NCBI GenBank assembly: GCA_021784375.1
Contig: JAJXSV010000019.1
Coordinates: 1-17,665, forward strand
Direction of reading: 5' to 3'
Source of the DNA: Actinomycetes bacterium
Lineage (GTDB): Bacteria > Actinomycetota > Actinomycetes > S36-B12 > UBA5976
Length of the DNA stretch: 17,665 nucleotides
Translations under genes and position numbers: made by a program
The notes under the pieces: model-generated
Databases searched by the model: none
The model's input: the letters and a program-made list of their open reading frames with translations, nothing else
What the model was told of the DNA's origin: nothing
Part shown: piece by piece, positions 10,741-17,167 of the stretch
Layout of the letters: each line of letters starts with the position of its first letter
Position numbering within the stretch: the first letter of the stretch is position 1

Positions 10741-11574
10741 ATGGCCGCAGTCCTCGCCCTCCTGTCCAGCATGGTGTGGGGAACCGGGGATTTCTGCGGC
10801 GGCCTGCTCTCGAGAAGACGCAATGCCGTGGCGGTTGTCATCGCCATGCAGTGGTTCGGATTGCTCACGATCGCGGCCTGGAGCCTGCTGACCGATGCCT
10901 GGGCGTTCGGCTCCTTCGTGTGGGCCGGCGTGGGGGCCGGGGTCGCCGGCACCCTGGGGCTCATGGCGTTCTACCGGGCCCTCGCCATCGGCACCATGGG
11001 CATCGTGGCGCCCATTGCCGCGCTCGCAGTGGTGGTGCCGCTGGTGTACGGCCTCACGCGCGGCGAGAGTCCCTCGGCCATCCAGTGGGCCTCCATCGTG
11101 GTGGCGATCGTCGGGGTCATCGCCGCCAGCGGACCCGAGTTGAGCGGAGGCTCCTCGCCACGCCCGCTCATCCTCGCGAGTGTGGCGGCCCTCCTGTTCG
11201 GCGTGGCGCTCGCCTTCATGGCCTCCGGCGCGGTGAGCGCCGGCGGATCCCCGGCCATGACGATCCTCACCATGCGTGTCGTGCAGGTGCTCATCGGCCT
11301 GGGCATCTGGGCCCATTGGCGTGGCGTCGGCGGTATCACGCGAGGGGATCTGCCCTTGGCCGCGACCACCGGCGTCTTCGATGTCAGCGCCAACCTCATG
11401 TACGCGGTGGCGGCCGCCATCGGCCCCATCACCATCGTGGCGGTCCTGGGTTCGATGATGCCGGTGGCGACCGCCTTGCTGGGGCGCCTGTTCCTGCATG
11501 AGCGGCTCACCGGATTGCAGTACGCCGGCATCGCGTTGGCACTGCTCGGCGCCGTCGGCATCAGTGCCGGATAG
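10741..11574 (+). CDS. EamA/DMT-superfamily permease, ten transmembrane segments
   Basis: Inner-membrane transporter of the drug/metabolite superfamily. The 277 residues form about ten hydrophobic helices arranged as two EamA repeats, roughly residues 1-132 and 145-277, joined by a short polar linker (ELSGGSSPRP). The N-terminal repeat opens AALLSSMVWGTGDF-like (LALLSSMVWGTGDFCGGLLS), a typical EamA start, and ends with LLGAVGISAG. Substrate cannot be predicted; members export amino acids, nucleosides or small metabolites. The ATG at 10741 is placed by the -10 element 6 nt upstream. It is divergent from DUF3000 and convergent with the ada-like gene, so it seems to be a single-gene unit. A short hairpin overlaps its stop. 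Confidence 0.88.
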   Translation: MAAVLALLSSMVWGTGDFCGGLLSRRRNAVAVVIAMQWFGLLTIAAWSLLTDAWAFGSFVWAGVGAGVAGTLGLMAFYRALAIGTMGIVAPIAALAVVVPLVYGLTRGESPSAIQWASIVVAIVGVIAASGPELSGGSSPRPLILASVAALLFGVALAFMASGAVSAGGSPAMTILTMRVVQVLIGLGIWAHWRGVGGITRGDLPLAATTGVFDVSANLMYAVAAAIGPITIVAVLGSMMPVATALLGRLFLHERLTGLQYAGIALALLGAVGISAG

Positions 11575-11592
11575 CTTCGACTGCGGGAAGCT
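11573..11592 (+). terminator. short hairpin at the end of the EamA gene
   Basis: AGCTTC (11573-11578) pairs with GAAGCT (11587-11592) around an 8-nt loop, starting inside the stop codon. The stem is only 6 bp and no U-tract follows, so the terminator call is weak. It lies in the 54-bp gap between convergent genes. Confidence 0.35.
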
Positions 11593-11628
11593 GTGCGCGC
11601 CGATGATGCCGCGCAGCAGGCGGGCGCC

Positions 11629-12456
11629 CTATGCATGCGCCGGCGCCTGCGAACGTTCGACTTCCAGCAGTGCCTGCTTGACCTCAAGGCCCCAGGCGTA
11701 GCCCGCCAGACCACCGTCCGACCGGATGACCCGATGACAGGGGATGGCGAGCGCCACGGGATTGTTGGCACAGGCACTCGCCACGGCTCGCACCGCCCTT
11801 GGCTTCCCGACCGTTGCCGCCACCTCGCTGTAGCTGCGCGTTTCTCCTTGCGGGATCTGTCGAAGCGCTTGCCAGACCCGAGCCTGGAATGCCGTACCGC
11901 GGACGTCGACCGGTAGGGCAGGCGCTGCATCGCCCAGCGCCAGGGCTCGCAGGGCCACGAGCACATCTCGCAATGCCATCTCATCCTCGCGCAGGGTGGC
12001 GAGTGGAAACTCGCGGGCGACCTCCGCGACGAGCGCCTGCCGGTCCAGTCCGATCCGAGCGGCACACAGTCCCTCCTGCGACGCCACGGCGATGATGAGA
12101 CCTACGGCCGACGGGGTGACCGCCCAGAGCAGTGACACGCCGGGCGCCCCCGCCGCATAGGTTGCGGGCGGCATTCCGAGTTGCCGCCCTGCCTGCTCGT
12201 AGAACGCGCGCACGGATCCGTAGCCGGCGTCATACAAAGCGTTCGAGACCTTGGCGGAACGTCGGAGTTCCCCACGAACCGCCGCTGCCCGGAGTGCGCG
12301 TCCGTAGGCAGCGGGTGACGTGCCGATGGTCTGGAAGTCCCGCTGGATCTGGCGCGGCGCGCAACCCACCAGGCGCGCCAGGTCAGCGAGCGAAACGGGG
12401 CCGCCGGCCGATTCCATCGCACGGCAACAGACGACGATTCTCTGTCTGGACTGCAT
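11629..12456 (-). CDS. Ada-like protein: AraC-type HTH fused to O6-alkylguanine-DNA methyltransferase, without the N-terminal Ada sensor
   Basis: DNA repair protein that transfers an alkyl group from O6-alkylguanine to its own cysteine. The 275 residues align end to end with E. coli Ada from about its residue 90: an AraC HTH (residues 15-85, LADLARLVGCAPRQIQRDFQ), a ribonuclease-like domain (about 100-180), and the MGMT domain with GTAFQARVWQALRQIPQGET, RAVRAVASACANN and the acceptor C240 in IPCHRVIRSDGGLAGYAWG. The Ada N-terminal Zn domain, with the phosphotriester-accepting cysteine that switches Ada to an activator, is absent. The ATG at 12456 lies 6 nt after TATGGT and has no Shine-Dalgarno, so the protein cannot extend upstream if the transcript is leaderless. 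Related HTH-MGMT proteins exist elsewhere. Whether the HTH still binds a promoter is unknown. Confidence 0.92.
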   Translation of the reverse strand: MQSRQRIVVCCRAMESAGGPVSLADLARLVGCAPRQIQRDFQTIGTSPAAYGRALRAAAVRGELRRSAKVSNALYDAGYGSVRAFYEQAGRQLGMPPATYAAGAPGVSLLWAVTPSAVGLIIAVASQEGLCAARIGLDRQALVAEVAREFPLATLREDEMALRDVLVALRALALGDAAPALPVDVRGTAFQARVWQALRQIPQGETRSYSEVAATVGKPRAVRAVASACANNPVALAIPCHRVIRSDGGLAGYAWGLEVKQALLEVERSQAPAHA

Positions 12457-12462
12457 TGCTGA

Positions 12463-12468
12463 ACCATA
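12463..12468 (-). promoter_or_regulatory. -10 element of a probable leaderless promoter for the ada-like gene
   Basis: TATGGT on the minus strand is followed by TCAGCA and the ATG at 12456. No Shine-Dalgarno is present. An autoregulatory Ada box could lie upstream, but none was recognised. Confidence 0.6.
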
Positions 12469-12588
12469 GGTTGGCCCCGCCCACCTGCGCGTTCCGAAAA
12501 GCGACAGGGCGCATGCGAGGTCCCCGTCTCAAGCCCGCTGATCCCATGGTCGTGGCGGCGGGGCCGGATGCTACCCAACGCTTCCGTA

Positions 12589-12603
12589 CCGCGGGGGCCG
12601 CGG
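12589..12603 (-). terminator. possible hairpin downstream of the RibD-like gene
   Basis: CCGCGG repeats at 12589-12594 and 12598-12603 around GGG; both arms are self-complementary. It is 50 nt past the reductase stop in the 196-bp gap before the ada-like promoter. No U-tract. Short GC palindromes are frequent in such DNA, so this is weak. Confidence 0.25.
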
Positions 12604-12652
12604 CGATGGCCATGGCCCGAGCAGGTCGCGATGGGTTGACCAGCCGTCGAAC

Positions 12653-13198
12653 TCAGTGCCTGGCGACCCGCTCGAACCGGGACACCACGAAGGCCGCTCC
12701 CAGATGGCGGGCGATGAGCCGGAAGCCATCCATGGGCAGGGCGAAGGCGGCGCCGACGTCGCCGACCATGGTCGGCGAATGGCTCAGCCACACGCGATCG
12801 ATGCGGGTGGCCAAGGCGCTGTGCAACCGCACGCCCGCTTCCAGCAGGAGCCGTGGGCCGAGGGTTGCCCGGATGGCATCGAAGTCGTCGTTGCTCCGCA
12901 GGATGACCAACTCCGGGTGCTCGGCCAGGTTGTGCGCCCGTCGCGTGGCCAGGTGGCGCTCCGGCACGCGAATCGGCTTGTACTGCTCGCGGGCCGCCGT
13001 CGAGGCGCCGGTGATCACGGCATCGGAGGCCGCGCGGAGCGTGCGGAGCCACTCCAGGTCCTCGGGGCCGCTGATGCTCCGGGAGGACCCATCGGGGCCG
13101 CACAACTGACCGTCAAGGCTGATGACCAGGGAGAGGGCGAGCGCCGGCGGGAGTTGGAGGAGCGACTCCAGCGATGGCATCCCGACCTGCAGTTCCAC
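12653..13198 (-). CDS. RibD C-terminal-like (dihydrofolate reductase fold) reductase, short form
   Basis: Predicted NADPH-dependent reductase of the RibD_C/DHFR superfamily. The 181 residues contain the family opening LALSLVISLDGQLCGPDGSS, the segment LRAASDAVITGASTAAREQY, and PRLLLEAGVRLHSAL where most members have an EGGP-type nucleotide loop; here it reads LEAG. Mycobacterial Rv2671, the recalled positional counterpart, is about 258 residues, so this copy is shorter at the N-terminus and centre. The GTG at 13198 was chosen because CACACT (13210-13205) lies exactly 6 nt upstream; the ATG at 13180 is an alternative giving six fewer residues. No Shine-Dalgarno is evident for either. It is divergent from zapE. 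Rv2671 has been reported to reduce dihydrofolate and affect para-aminosalicylic acid response; transfer of that function to this shorter protein is uncertain. Confidence 0.78.
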   Translation of the reverse strand: MELQVGMPSLESLLQLPPALALSLVISLDGQLCGPDGSSRSISGPEDLEWLRTLRAASDAVITGASTAAREQYKPIRVPERHLATRRAHNLAEHPELVILRSNDDFDAIRATLGPRLLLEAGVRLHSALATRIDRVWLSHSPTMVGDVGAAFALPMDGFRLIARHLGAAFVVSRFERVARH

Positions 13199-13204
13199 GC
13201 GTGC

Positions 13205-13210
13205 AGTGTG
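13205..13210 (-). promoter_or_regulatory. -10-like element before the RibD-like gene
   Basis: CACACT on the minus strand is followed by GCACGC and the GTG at 13198. It differs from the dxs element TACACT only in the first base. No Shine-Dalgarno is present. Confidence 0.45.
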
Positions 13211-13268
13211 GCAGACCTGGCGATGGCTTGCCGCCGCAGGCGCGTGCGGCGCGTGCAACCGCATGTGG

Positions 13269-13274
13269 CAGATT
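13269..13274 (+). promoter_or_regulatory. -10-like element before zapE
   Basis: CAGATT is followed by TCTCGC and the ATG at 13281. It lacks the first T of TAnnnT. No Shine-Dalgarno is present before this ATG or the in-frame ATG at 13263. Confidence 0.4.
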
Positions 13275-13280
13275 TCTCGC

Positions 13281-14258
13281 ATGGCGTCGCTGACCGAGCA
13301 CCGGCCGATCCCGTCGGCCGAGCAACTGCTTGCAGGCTTCGTCCCCCCGCCGCACTTCGACGGGGCCAGCTTCGACTCCTATCTGCCGCAGGACCCGACG
13401 CAGGCCCACGCCCTGGCGGACCTGCGGGCCTTCGCGGACGGATTGGGCCGACCGCGGCGACGCAGCCTGCTGCGACGCCCAGCGCCCCCCACGCTCGGCC
13501 GATACCTCGATGGCGGGTTCGGTGTCGGCAAGACGCACCTCCTAGCCGCGCTCTGGCGCGCCATCGACGTGCCAGCGGCGTTCGGGACGTTCGTCGGCTA
13601 CACCAACCTGGTCGGCGCCCTGGGCTTCAGCAATGTGGTCGACGCGCTCGAGCAGTTCAGGCTCATCTGCATCGATGAGTTCGAGCTCGACGACCCAGGC
13701 GACACCGTCATGATGTCCTCGCTCTGCAGCAGGCTGGTGGAACGGGGGGTCGTCTTCGCCGCGACCTCCAACACCCTGCCCGACCAGTTAGGGGAGGGCC
13801 GATTCGCCGCCGACGAGTTCATGCGCGAGATCCAGGGGCTCGCCTCGCACTTCGCGGTCCTCCGCATCGACGGCGAGGACTACCGGCACCTGAACGTCGT
13901 CGCGCATGTGCAGAGCAAGCCCGCGGAGGCAGTGCGCCAGGCCATCGCGGAGATCCCCGGTGCCACCGTGGATGACCTCGACGTGGTGCTGGCCCATCTC
14001 GCCACGGTGCACCCATCGGGCTACCGCGAGATGCTGCGGGGCATCCCCGCTGTGGGCCTGCTCAACCTGCACACACTGCACGACCAGAACCAGGCACTGC
14101 GTCTCGTGGTGCTCGTAGACCGCATGTACGACCTCGACATCGCCGTGCACACCCAGGGCGTCAGCCTGCGGGAGCTGTTCGCACCGGAGATGCTCGCCGG
14201 TGGATACCGCAAGAAGTACTACCGGGCGCTCTCACGGCTGGCCGCACTGCACGCATAG
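13281..14258 (+). CDS. zapE: AFG1/ZapE-family P-loop ATPase
   Basis: ATPase of the ZapE (YhcM)/AFG1 family, associated with the division ring in E. coli and with mitochondrial protein quality control in yeast. The 325 residues carry Walker A in GGFGVGKTHLLAALW (G81-T85), Walker B as LICIDEFELDDPGD (D132-E133), and the sensor-like AATSNTLPDQLGEGRFAADE with a following SHFAVLRIDGEDYRHL, all characteristic of the family. Length is in the normal range. The ATG at 13281 (MASLTEHRPIPS) was chosen for its position 6 nt after a -10-like element; an in-frame ATG at 13263 would add six residues. It is divergent from the RibD-like gene, as recalled for Rv2670c/Rv2671, and ends at a strong bidirectional hairpin facing narK2. 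The role in actinobacterial division is not established from sequence. Confidence 0.93.
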   Translation: MASLTEHRPIPSAEQLLAGFVPPPHFDGASFDSYLPQDPTQAHALADLRAFADGLGRPRRRSLLRRPAPPTLGRYLDGGFGVGKTHLLAALWRAIDVPAAFGTFVGYTNLVGALGFSNVVDALEQFRLICIDEFELDDPGDTVMMSSLCSRLVERGVVFAATSNTLPDQLGEGRFAADEFMREIQGLASHFAVLRIDGEDYRHLNVVAHVQSKPAEAVRQAIAEIPGATVDDLDVVLAHLATVHPSGYREMLRGIPAVGLLNLHTLHDQNQALRLVVLVDRMYDLDIAVHTQGVSLRELFAPEMLAGGYRKKYYRALSRLAALHA

Positions 14259-14304
14259 CGCCGTGCCCGGACCCGATGCTGCGATCGAGGTCCGGGCACG
14301 GCGC
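14258..14304. terminator. bidirectional terminator between convergent zapE and narK2
   Basis: A perfect 16-bp inverted repeat: GCGCCGTGCCCGGACC (14258-14273) and GGTCCGGGCACGGCGC (14289-14304). The 15-nt loop holds a further CGAT/ATCG pairing (14274-14277 with 14284-14287). It starts at the last base of the zapE stop codon and ends 5 nt before the narK2 stop, filling the 51-bp gap. No U-tract on either strand. The inner 9 bp match the acnA terminator. Confidence 0.85.
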
Positions 14305-14309
14305 GCGCT

Positions 14310-15698
14310 TCAGGACTTGCGCAATGCGCCGGGTCGCGCGTAGCGGATCCAGGTGACAGCGGTGCAGGCCACGGCCCAGGCAGCGCCGATCCAGAAGAAG
14401 GTGAGCGCACCGAAGGTGGCCAAGCCGACGCCGAAGAAGAAGGGCCCGTAGGCGGCGATGGCGCTCGTCCAGCCGATCACGCCACCGGCTTGACGGCGCT
14501 CGAAGATCATCGGCATCTGCTTGAAGGTCGAGGCGTTCCCCACACCGGAGAAGAAGAACAGCGCGACCATGCCGTAGAGGAACCCGTGGAAGCCGCTCTC
14601 CAGCGCGGCCGGGCCACCGGTGACGTCAGGGGAGAGGAATTGCATGGTGTAGAAGATGCTCCCCAGGATCCCGACGCCCGAGACGACCGTCCACACTCCG
14701 CCGCCCATCCGATCGGTCAATGGTGAGAAGGCGACCCGTGCGCCGGCTCCCACCAAGGGGCCGATGAACGCGTACTTGGCAGCATCAGGCACGCTGTAGC
14801 CCGCGATGAGTGCGTGTGTCGAGCCATCGGCCATGGTCTGGACGATCGCAGCATTGCCGGCGCCGTAGAGGTTCTTGATGAGCAGACCGAACTGCGCGGA
14901 CAACCCGGAGAAGGTCCCGAAGGTCATGATGTACAGCGCCGTCATGATCCAGGTGTCGGAGTTGCTGAAGATGTCCATCTGCTGCTTGAAGTTCGCGGTC
15001 ACGGGAACGCTCTTCAGCATGGTCCAGGCCAGGATGGCGCCGACGATCACGAACGGCACGTACACGAACGCGGAGTTCTGGTACCACTGCACGGAATCCA
15101 GCCCGGTGGCCGGGTTGTGGAACTTCTGGGATGCGCCGAGGGCGCCGATCATCGAGAAGCCCACGACCCATGGCGTCACGAACTGCACCAGGCTCACACC
15201 GAAGTTGCCGATGCCCGCCTGCAGGCCGAGTGCGGTGCCGGAGAGTCGTCGCGGGAAGAAGTACGACGTGCTCGGCATGAAGCCCGAGAAGGCACCGCCG
15301 CCGATCCCCGACATGAATGCGAGCACCATGAACGTCGTGTAGGTGGTCGACGTGCTCTGGATGGCGATGCCCCAACCGACGAGTGGGATCAGCAGCAGGA
15401 GGCTGGTGAGCGTCACCATGCGTCGTGTTCCCATGATCGGGGGCAGGAACATCCAGACCAGGCGCAGTGTGCCGCCCGCGAGACCCGGCATGGCGGTCAG
15501 CCAGTACAGCTGGTCCTTGGTGAGTGCGAAGCCCAGGCCCTGCAGCTTGGGCGCGATGGCGCTGGCGAGGAACCAGGTGGCGAAGGCCAGTGTCAGGTTG
15601 AAGGTGGTGATGGTGAGGGTCCGCCAGGCGACCGACGACTCCCATTTGGTCTCCGGCTGCCAGTCCTGCAGCCACTCGCTCCCGGTCTTGGTTGCCAT
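14310..15698 (-). CDS. narK2: NarK2-type nitrate/nitrite transporter (MFS)
   Basis: Membrane transporter of the nitrate/nitrite porter family, 462 residues with about 12 transmembrane helices. It resembles E. coli NarK: the signature GGGAFSGFMPSTSYFFP followed by GTALGLQAGIGNFGVSLVQ is the first nitrate motif, and the substrate arginines are R79 (AGGTLRLVWMF, E. coli R89) and R321 (VGAGARVAFSPLTDRMGG, E. coli R305). This is the class usually linked to nitrate/nitrite exchange during respiration. The ATG at 15698 follows a Shine-Dalgarno (AGAGGA) by 4 nt. It starts 14 bp after the narK1 stop, clearly one operon. The frame stays open upstream through narK1 to 16370, but that is out-of-frame sequence. 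In Paracoccus the two transporter types are fused into one protein; here they are separate. Confidence 0.9.
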   Translation of the reverse strand: MATKTGSEWLQDWQPETKWESSVAWRTLTITTFNLTLAFATWFLASAIAPKLQGLGFALTKDQLYWLTAMPGLAGGTLRLVWMFLPPIMGTRRMVTLTSLLLLIPLVGWGIAIQSTSTTYTTFMVLAFMSGIGGGAFSGFMPSTSYFFPRRLSGTALGLQAGIGNFGVSLVQFVTPWVVGFSMIGALGASQKFHNPATGLDSVQWYQNSAFVYVPFVIVGAILAWTMLKSVPVTANFKQQMDIFSNSDTWIMTALYIMTFGTFSGLSAQFGLLIKNLYGAGNAAIVQTMADGSTHALIAGYSVPDAAKYAFIGPLVGAGARVAFSPLTDRMGGGVWTVVSGVGILGSIFYTMQFLSPDVTGGPAALESGFHGFLYGMVALFFFSGVGNASTFKQMPMIFERRQAGGVIGWTSAIAAYGPFFFGVGLATFGALTFFWIGAAWAVACTAVTWIRYARPGALRKS

Positions 15699-15712
15699 GG
15701 GGTCCTCTTCTC

Positions 15713-17029
15713 CTAGGCGTGGTGGTGTTCGAAGTCGTTGATGAGTTGGGGTGATTGCTCCTGCAGCAGCCGGTGCACGGTGAGGTGCATCCAGCCGAAG
15801 CAGGCGAGGGTGAGTGCGAAGAGCACAGCGAAGGGCGCCGTGGGCAGGCCACTGAACTGCGTGGCATAGCCGAAGAGCGGGAGCAGGAAGAATCCGCCGA
15901 GGGCACCCAGCATGCCCACCAGTCCACCCACGGAGCCCACGTGGTTGGGGAAGTACTCGGGGATGTGCTTGTAGACGGCAGCCTTGCCGATCCCCATGGA
16001 GCACCCCAGCAGCACGACGAACAGTGTGAACGGCAGGATCCCCAGATTCCAGGGTAGGACGTCCACGGCACCTCCCGACACCTTGGCTTCGAGCACCTGC
16101 ACGGTGATGTGCCCGTTCGGCATCATGAGCAGGCCGCTGGTGGCAGCCATGAGTGAGTAGGTCCAGTACATGACCCGCCGGGCGCCGAAGCGATCCGAGA
16201 GGGCGCCACCCAGCGGTCGCAGCAGGGACGCGGGGAAGATGAAGAGCGCAGTGAGCAGGGCGGCCTGCCAGAGGGGGACGCCGTACTGCGTCTCGAAGTA
16301 CTTGGGGAGGGCGGACGAGAGTGCCACGTACGCTCCGAAGACGGACACGTAGTACAGGCTGAAGCGCCACACGCGCACCTCTCGCAGGGGTGTCAACTCA
16401 TGCATGAAGTGCCGTGACGCGGCGGGCTTTCGATCCGGTTTCGGGGACATTACGAAGAGCGCTGCCGCGGTGACGAGGATCAGGGCGGTGTAGATCACCG
16501 GCACCACGCGCCAGCCGCCGATCACTGCACCACCGAGGAAGACTGACCCTGTGGTGGCGCTGATGAGGACGGGGCCGATGAACTTCGTCGCGGAGGCCCC
16601 CACGTTTCCGGCCCCGAACACCCCGAGTGCGAAGCCCTGCTGATCGCGTGGGAACCAGGCGCTGTTCCAGGCGATGCCTGTGCTGAACGAGTTGCCGGCG
16701 AAGCCGATGAGGAACGCCAGCACGAACAGCATGGTGACGCTGTGCACCTGGGACAGGAGGAACGTCGGGACCGCGGCGAGCAGCATGATGACGAGCATGA
16801 CGACACGGCCGCCGAACTTGTCGGCCCAGATGCCGGTTGCCAGGCGCCAGATCGAACCGTTGAGCACGGGGAGCGCGGTGAGCCAGTAGAACTGGGTGTC
16901 ACTGAGCCCGAACTCCTGCTGGATCGGGATGGCGAGGATTCCGAACTCCAACCACACCGCGAACATCAAGGTGAAGGCGATGGTGGAGAGGGTCAGAACC
17001 CGGCGTCGTTGCGATGTCTCGTTGCTCAC
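15713..17029 (-). CDS. narK1: NarK1-type nitrate/nitrite transporter (MFS)
   Basis: Membrane transporter of the nitrate/nitrite porter family, 438 residues with about 12 transmembrane helices and a polar C-terminus ending EHHHA. The nitrate signature is GNSFSTGIAWNSAWFP then GFALGVFGAGNVGASATKF, closer to the NarK1/proton-symport class than to the downstream NarK2. The paired substrate arginines are R62 (NGSIWRLATGIWADKFGG) and R271 (ASLLRPLGGALSDRFG). The GTG at 17029 has a Shine-Dalgarno AGGAG five bases upstream. In-frame codons back to a TGA include no other start, so this start is decided. Just upstream lies a 12-bp tandem repeat. The gene leads the narK1-narK2 unit, divergent from narG with 138 bp between. 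Expected role is nitrate import for the respiratory reductase; the class call rests on motif resemblance. Confidence 0.9.
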   Translation of the reverse strand: MSNETSQRRRVLTLSTIAFTLMFAVWLEFGILAIPIQQEFGLSDTQFYWLTALPVLNGSIWRLATGIWADKFGGRVVMLVIMLLAAVPTFLLSQVHSVTMLFVLAFLIGFAGNSFSTGIAWNSAWFPRDQQGFALGVFGAGNVGASATKFIGPVLISATTGSVFLGGAVIGGWRVVPVIYTALILVTAAALFVMSPKPDRKPAASRHFMHELTPLREVRVWRFSLYYVSVFGAYVALSSALPKYFETQYGVPLWQAALLTALFIFPASLLRPLGGALSDRFGARRVMYWTYSLMAATSGLLMMPNGHITVQVLEAKVSGGAVDVLPWNLGILPFTLFVVLLGCSMGIGKAAVYKHIPEYFPNHVGSVGGLVGMLGALGGFFLLPLFGYATQFSGLPTAPFAVLFALTLACFGWMHLTVHRLLQEQSPQLINDFEHHHA

Positions 17030-17063
17030 GCTTGCTCCTGCTCTTGCCCCCGCTCTTGCCCCC
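17030..17063 (-). repeat. 12-bp tandem repeat in the narK1 leader
   Basis: GCTCTTGCCCCC occurs twice head to tail on the plus strand (17040-17051 and 17052-17063). On the coding strand these are GGGGGCAAGAGC units, followed by a degenerate third unit AGGAGCAAGC (17039-17030) that holds the narK1 Shine-Dalgarno directly before the GTG. Confidence 0.8.
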
Positions 17064-17112
17064 GCGCGTAGTATTCACAAGTACGAGAATTAGAAATAGG
17101 GACCTAAGGCCA

Positions 17113-17118
17113 TATAAG
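17113..17118 (+). promoter_or_regulatory. possible narG -10 element
   Basis: TATAAG lies in the AT-rich part of the narK1-narG divergent region, 49 nt before the narG start. TTAGAA at 17090-17095 is a poor -35 with 17-nt spacing. A leader of about 40 nt with a Shine-Dalgarno would result. No clear FNR, NarL or GlnR box was recognised. Confidence 0.3.
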
Positions 17119-17167
17119 CGCATGCGGCGAATTGGGAGCATGGCCGCCTCCCCGTTAGGAGAACGCG

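Noticed and set aside
8850..11501. 883-codon open frame on the plus strand antisense to the RNase D and DUF3000 genes
   Set aside because: It is low-complexity, Arg/Gly/Ala-rich out-of-frame translation typical of high-GC DNA, and it covers genes with clear families on the other strand.
12457..12652. Remnant of an Ada N-terminal Zn domain, or an RNA gene, in the longest gene-free gap
   Set aside because: No frame shows the paired Cys motifs of N-Ada, no tRNA-like T-loop or cloverleaf was seen, and the only structure is a short GC palindrome at 12589-12603 and a GGCCATGGCC palindrome.
14310..16370. Possible NarK1-NarK2 fusion or a frameshifted fusion, suggested by an open frame running from narK2 back into narK1
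   Set aside because: The extra 224 residues are out-of-frame sequence. narK1 ends at a proper TAG with a complete C-terminus, and narK2 has its own Shine-Dalgarno and ATG at 15698.
17030..17070. G-quadruplex on the minus strand from the GGGGG runs
   Set aside because: Only two runs of five G are present with one weaker GG run, short of the four runs needed.
17064..17130. GlnR box or FNR site in the nar intergenic region
   Set aside because: GTACG and GAAAT near 17081-17097 do not fit the GlnR pattern or spacing, and no TTGAT-N4-ATCAA pair is present.
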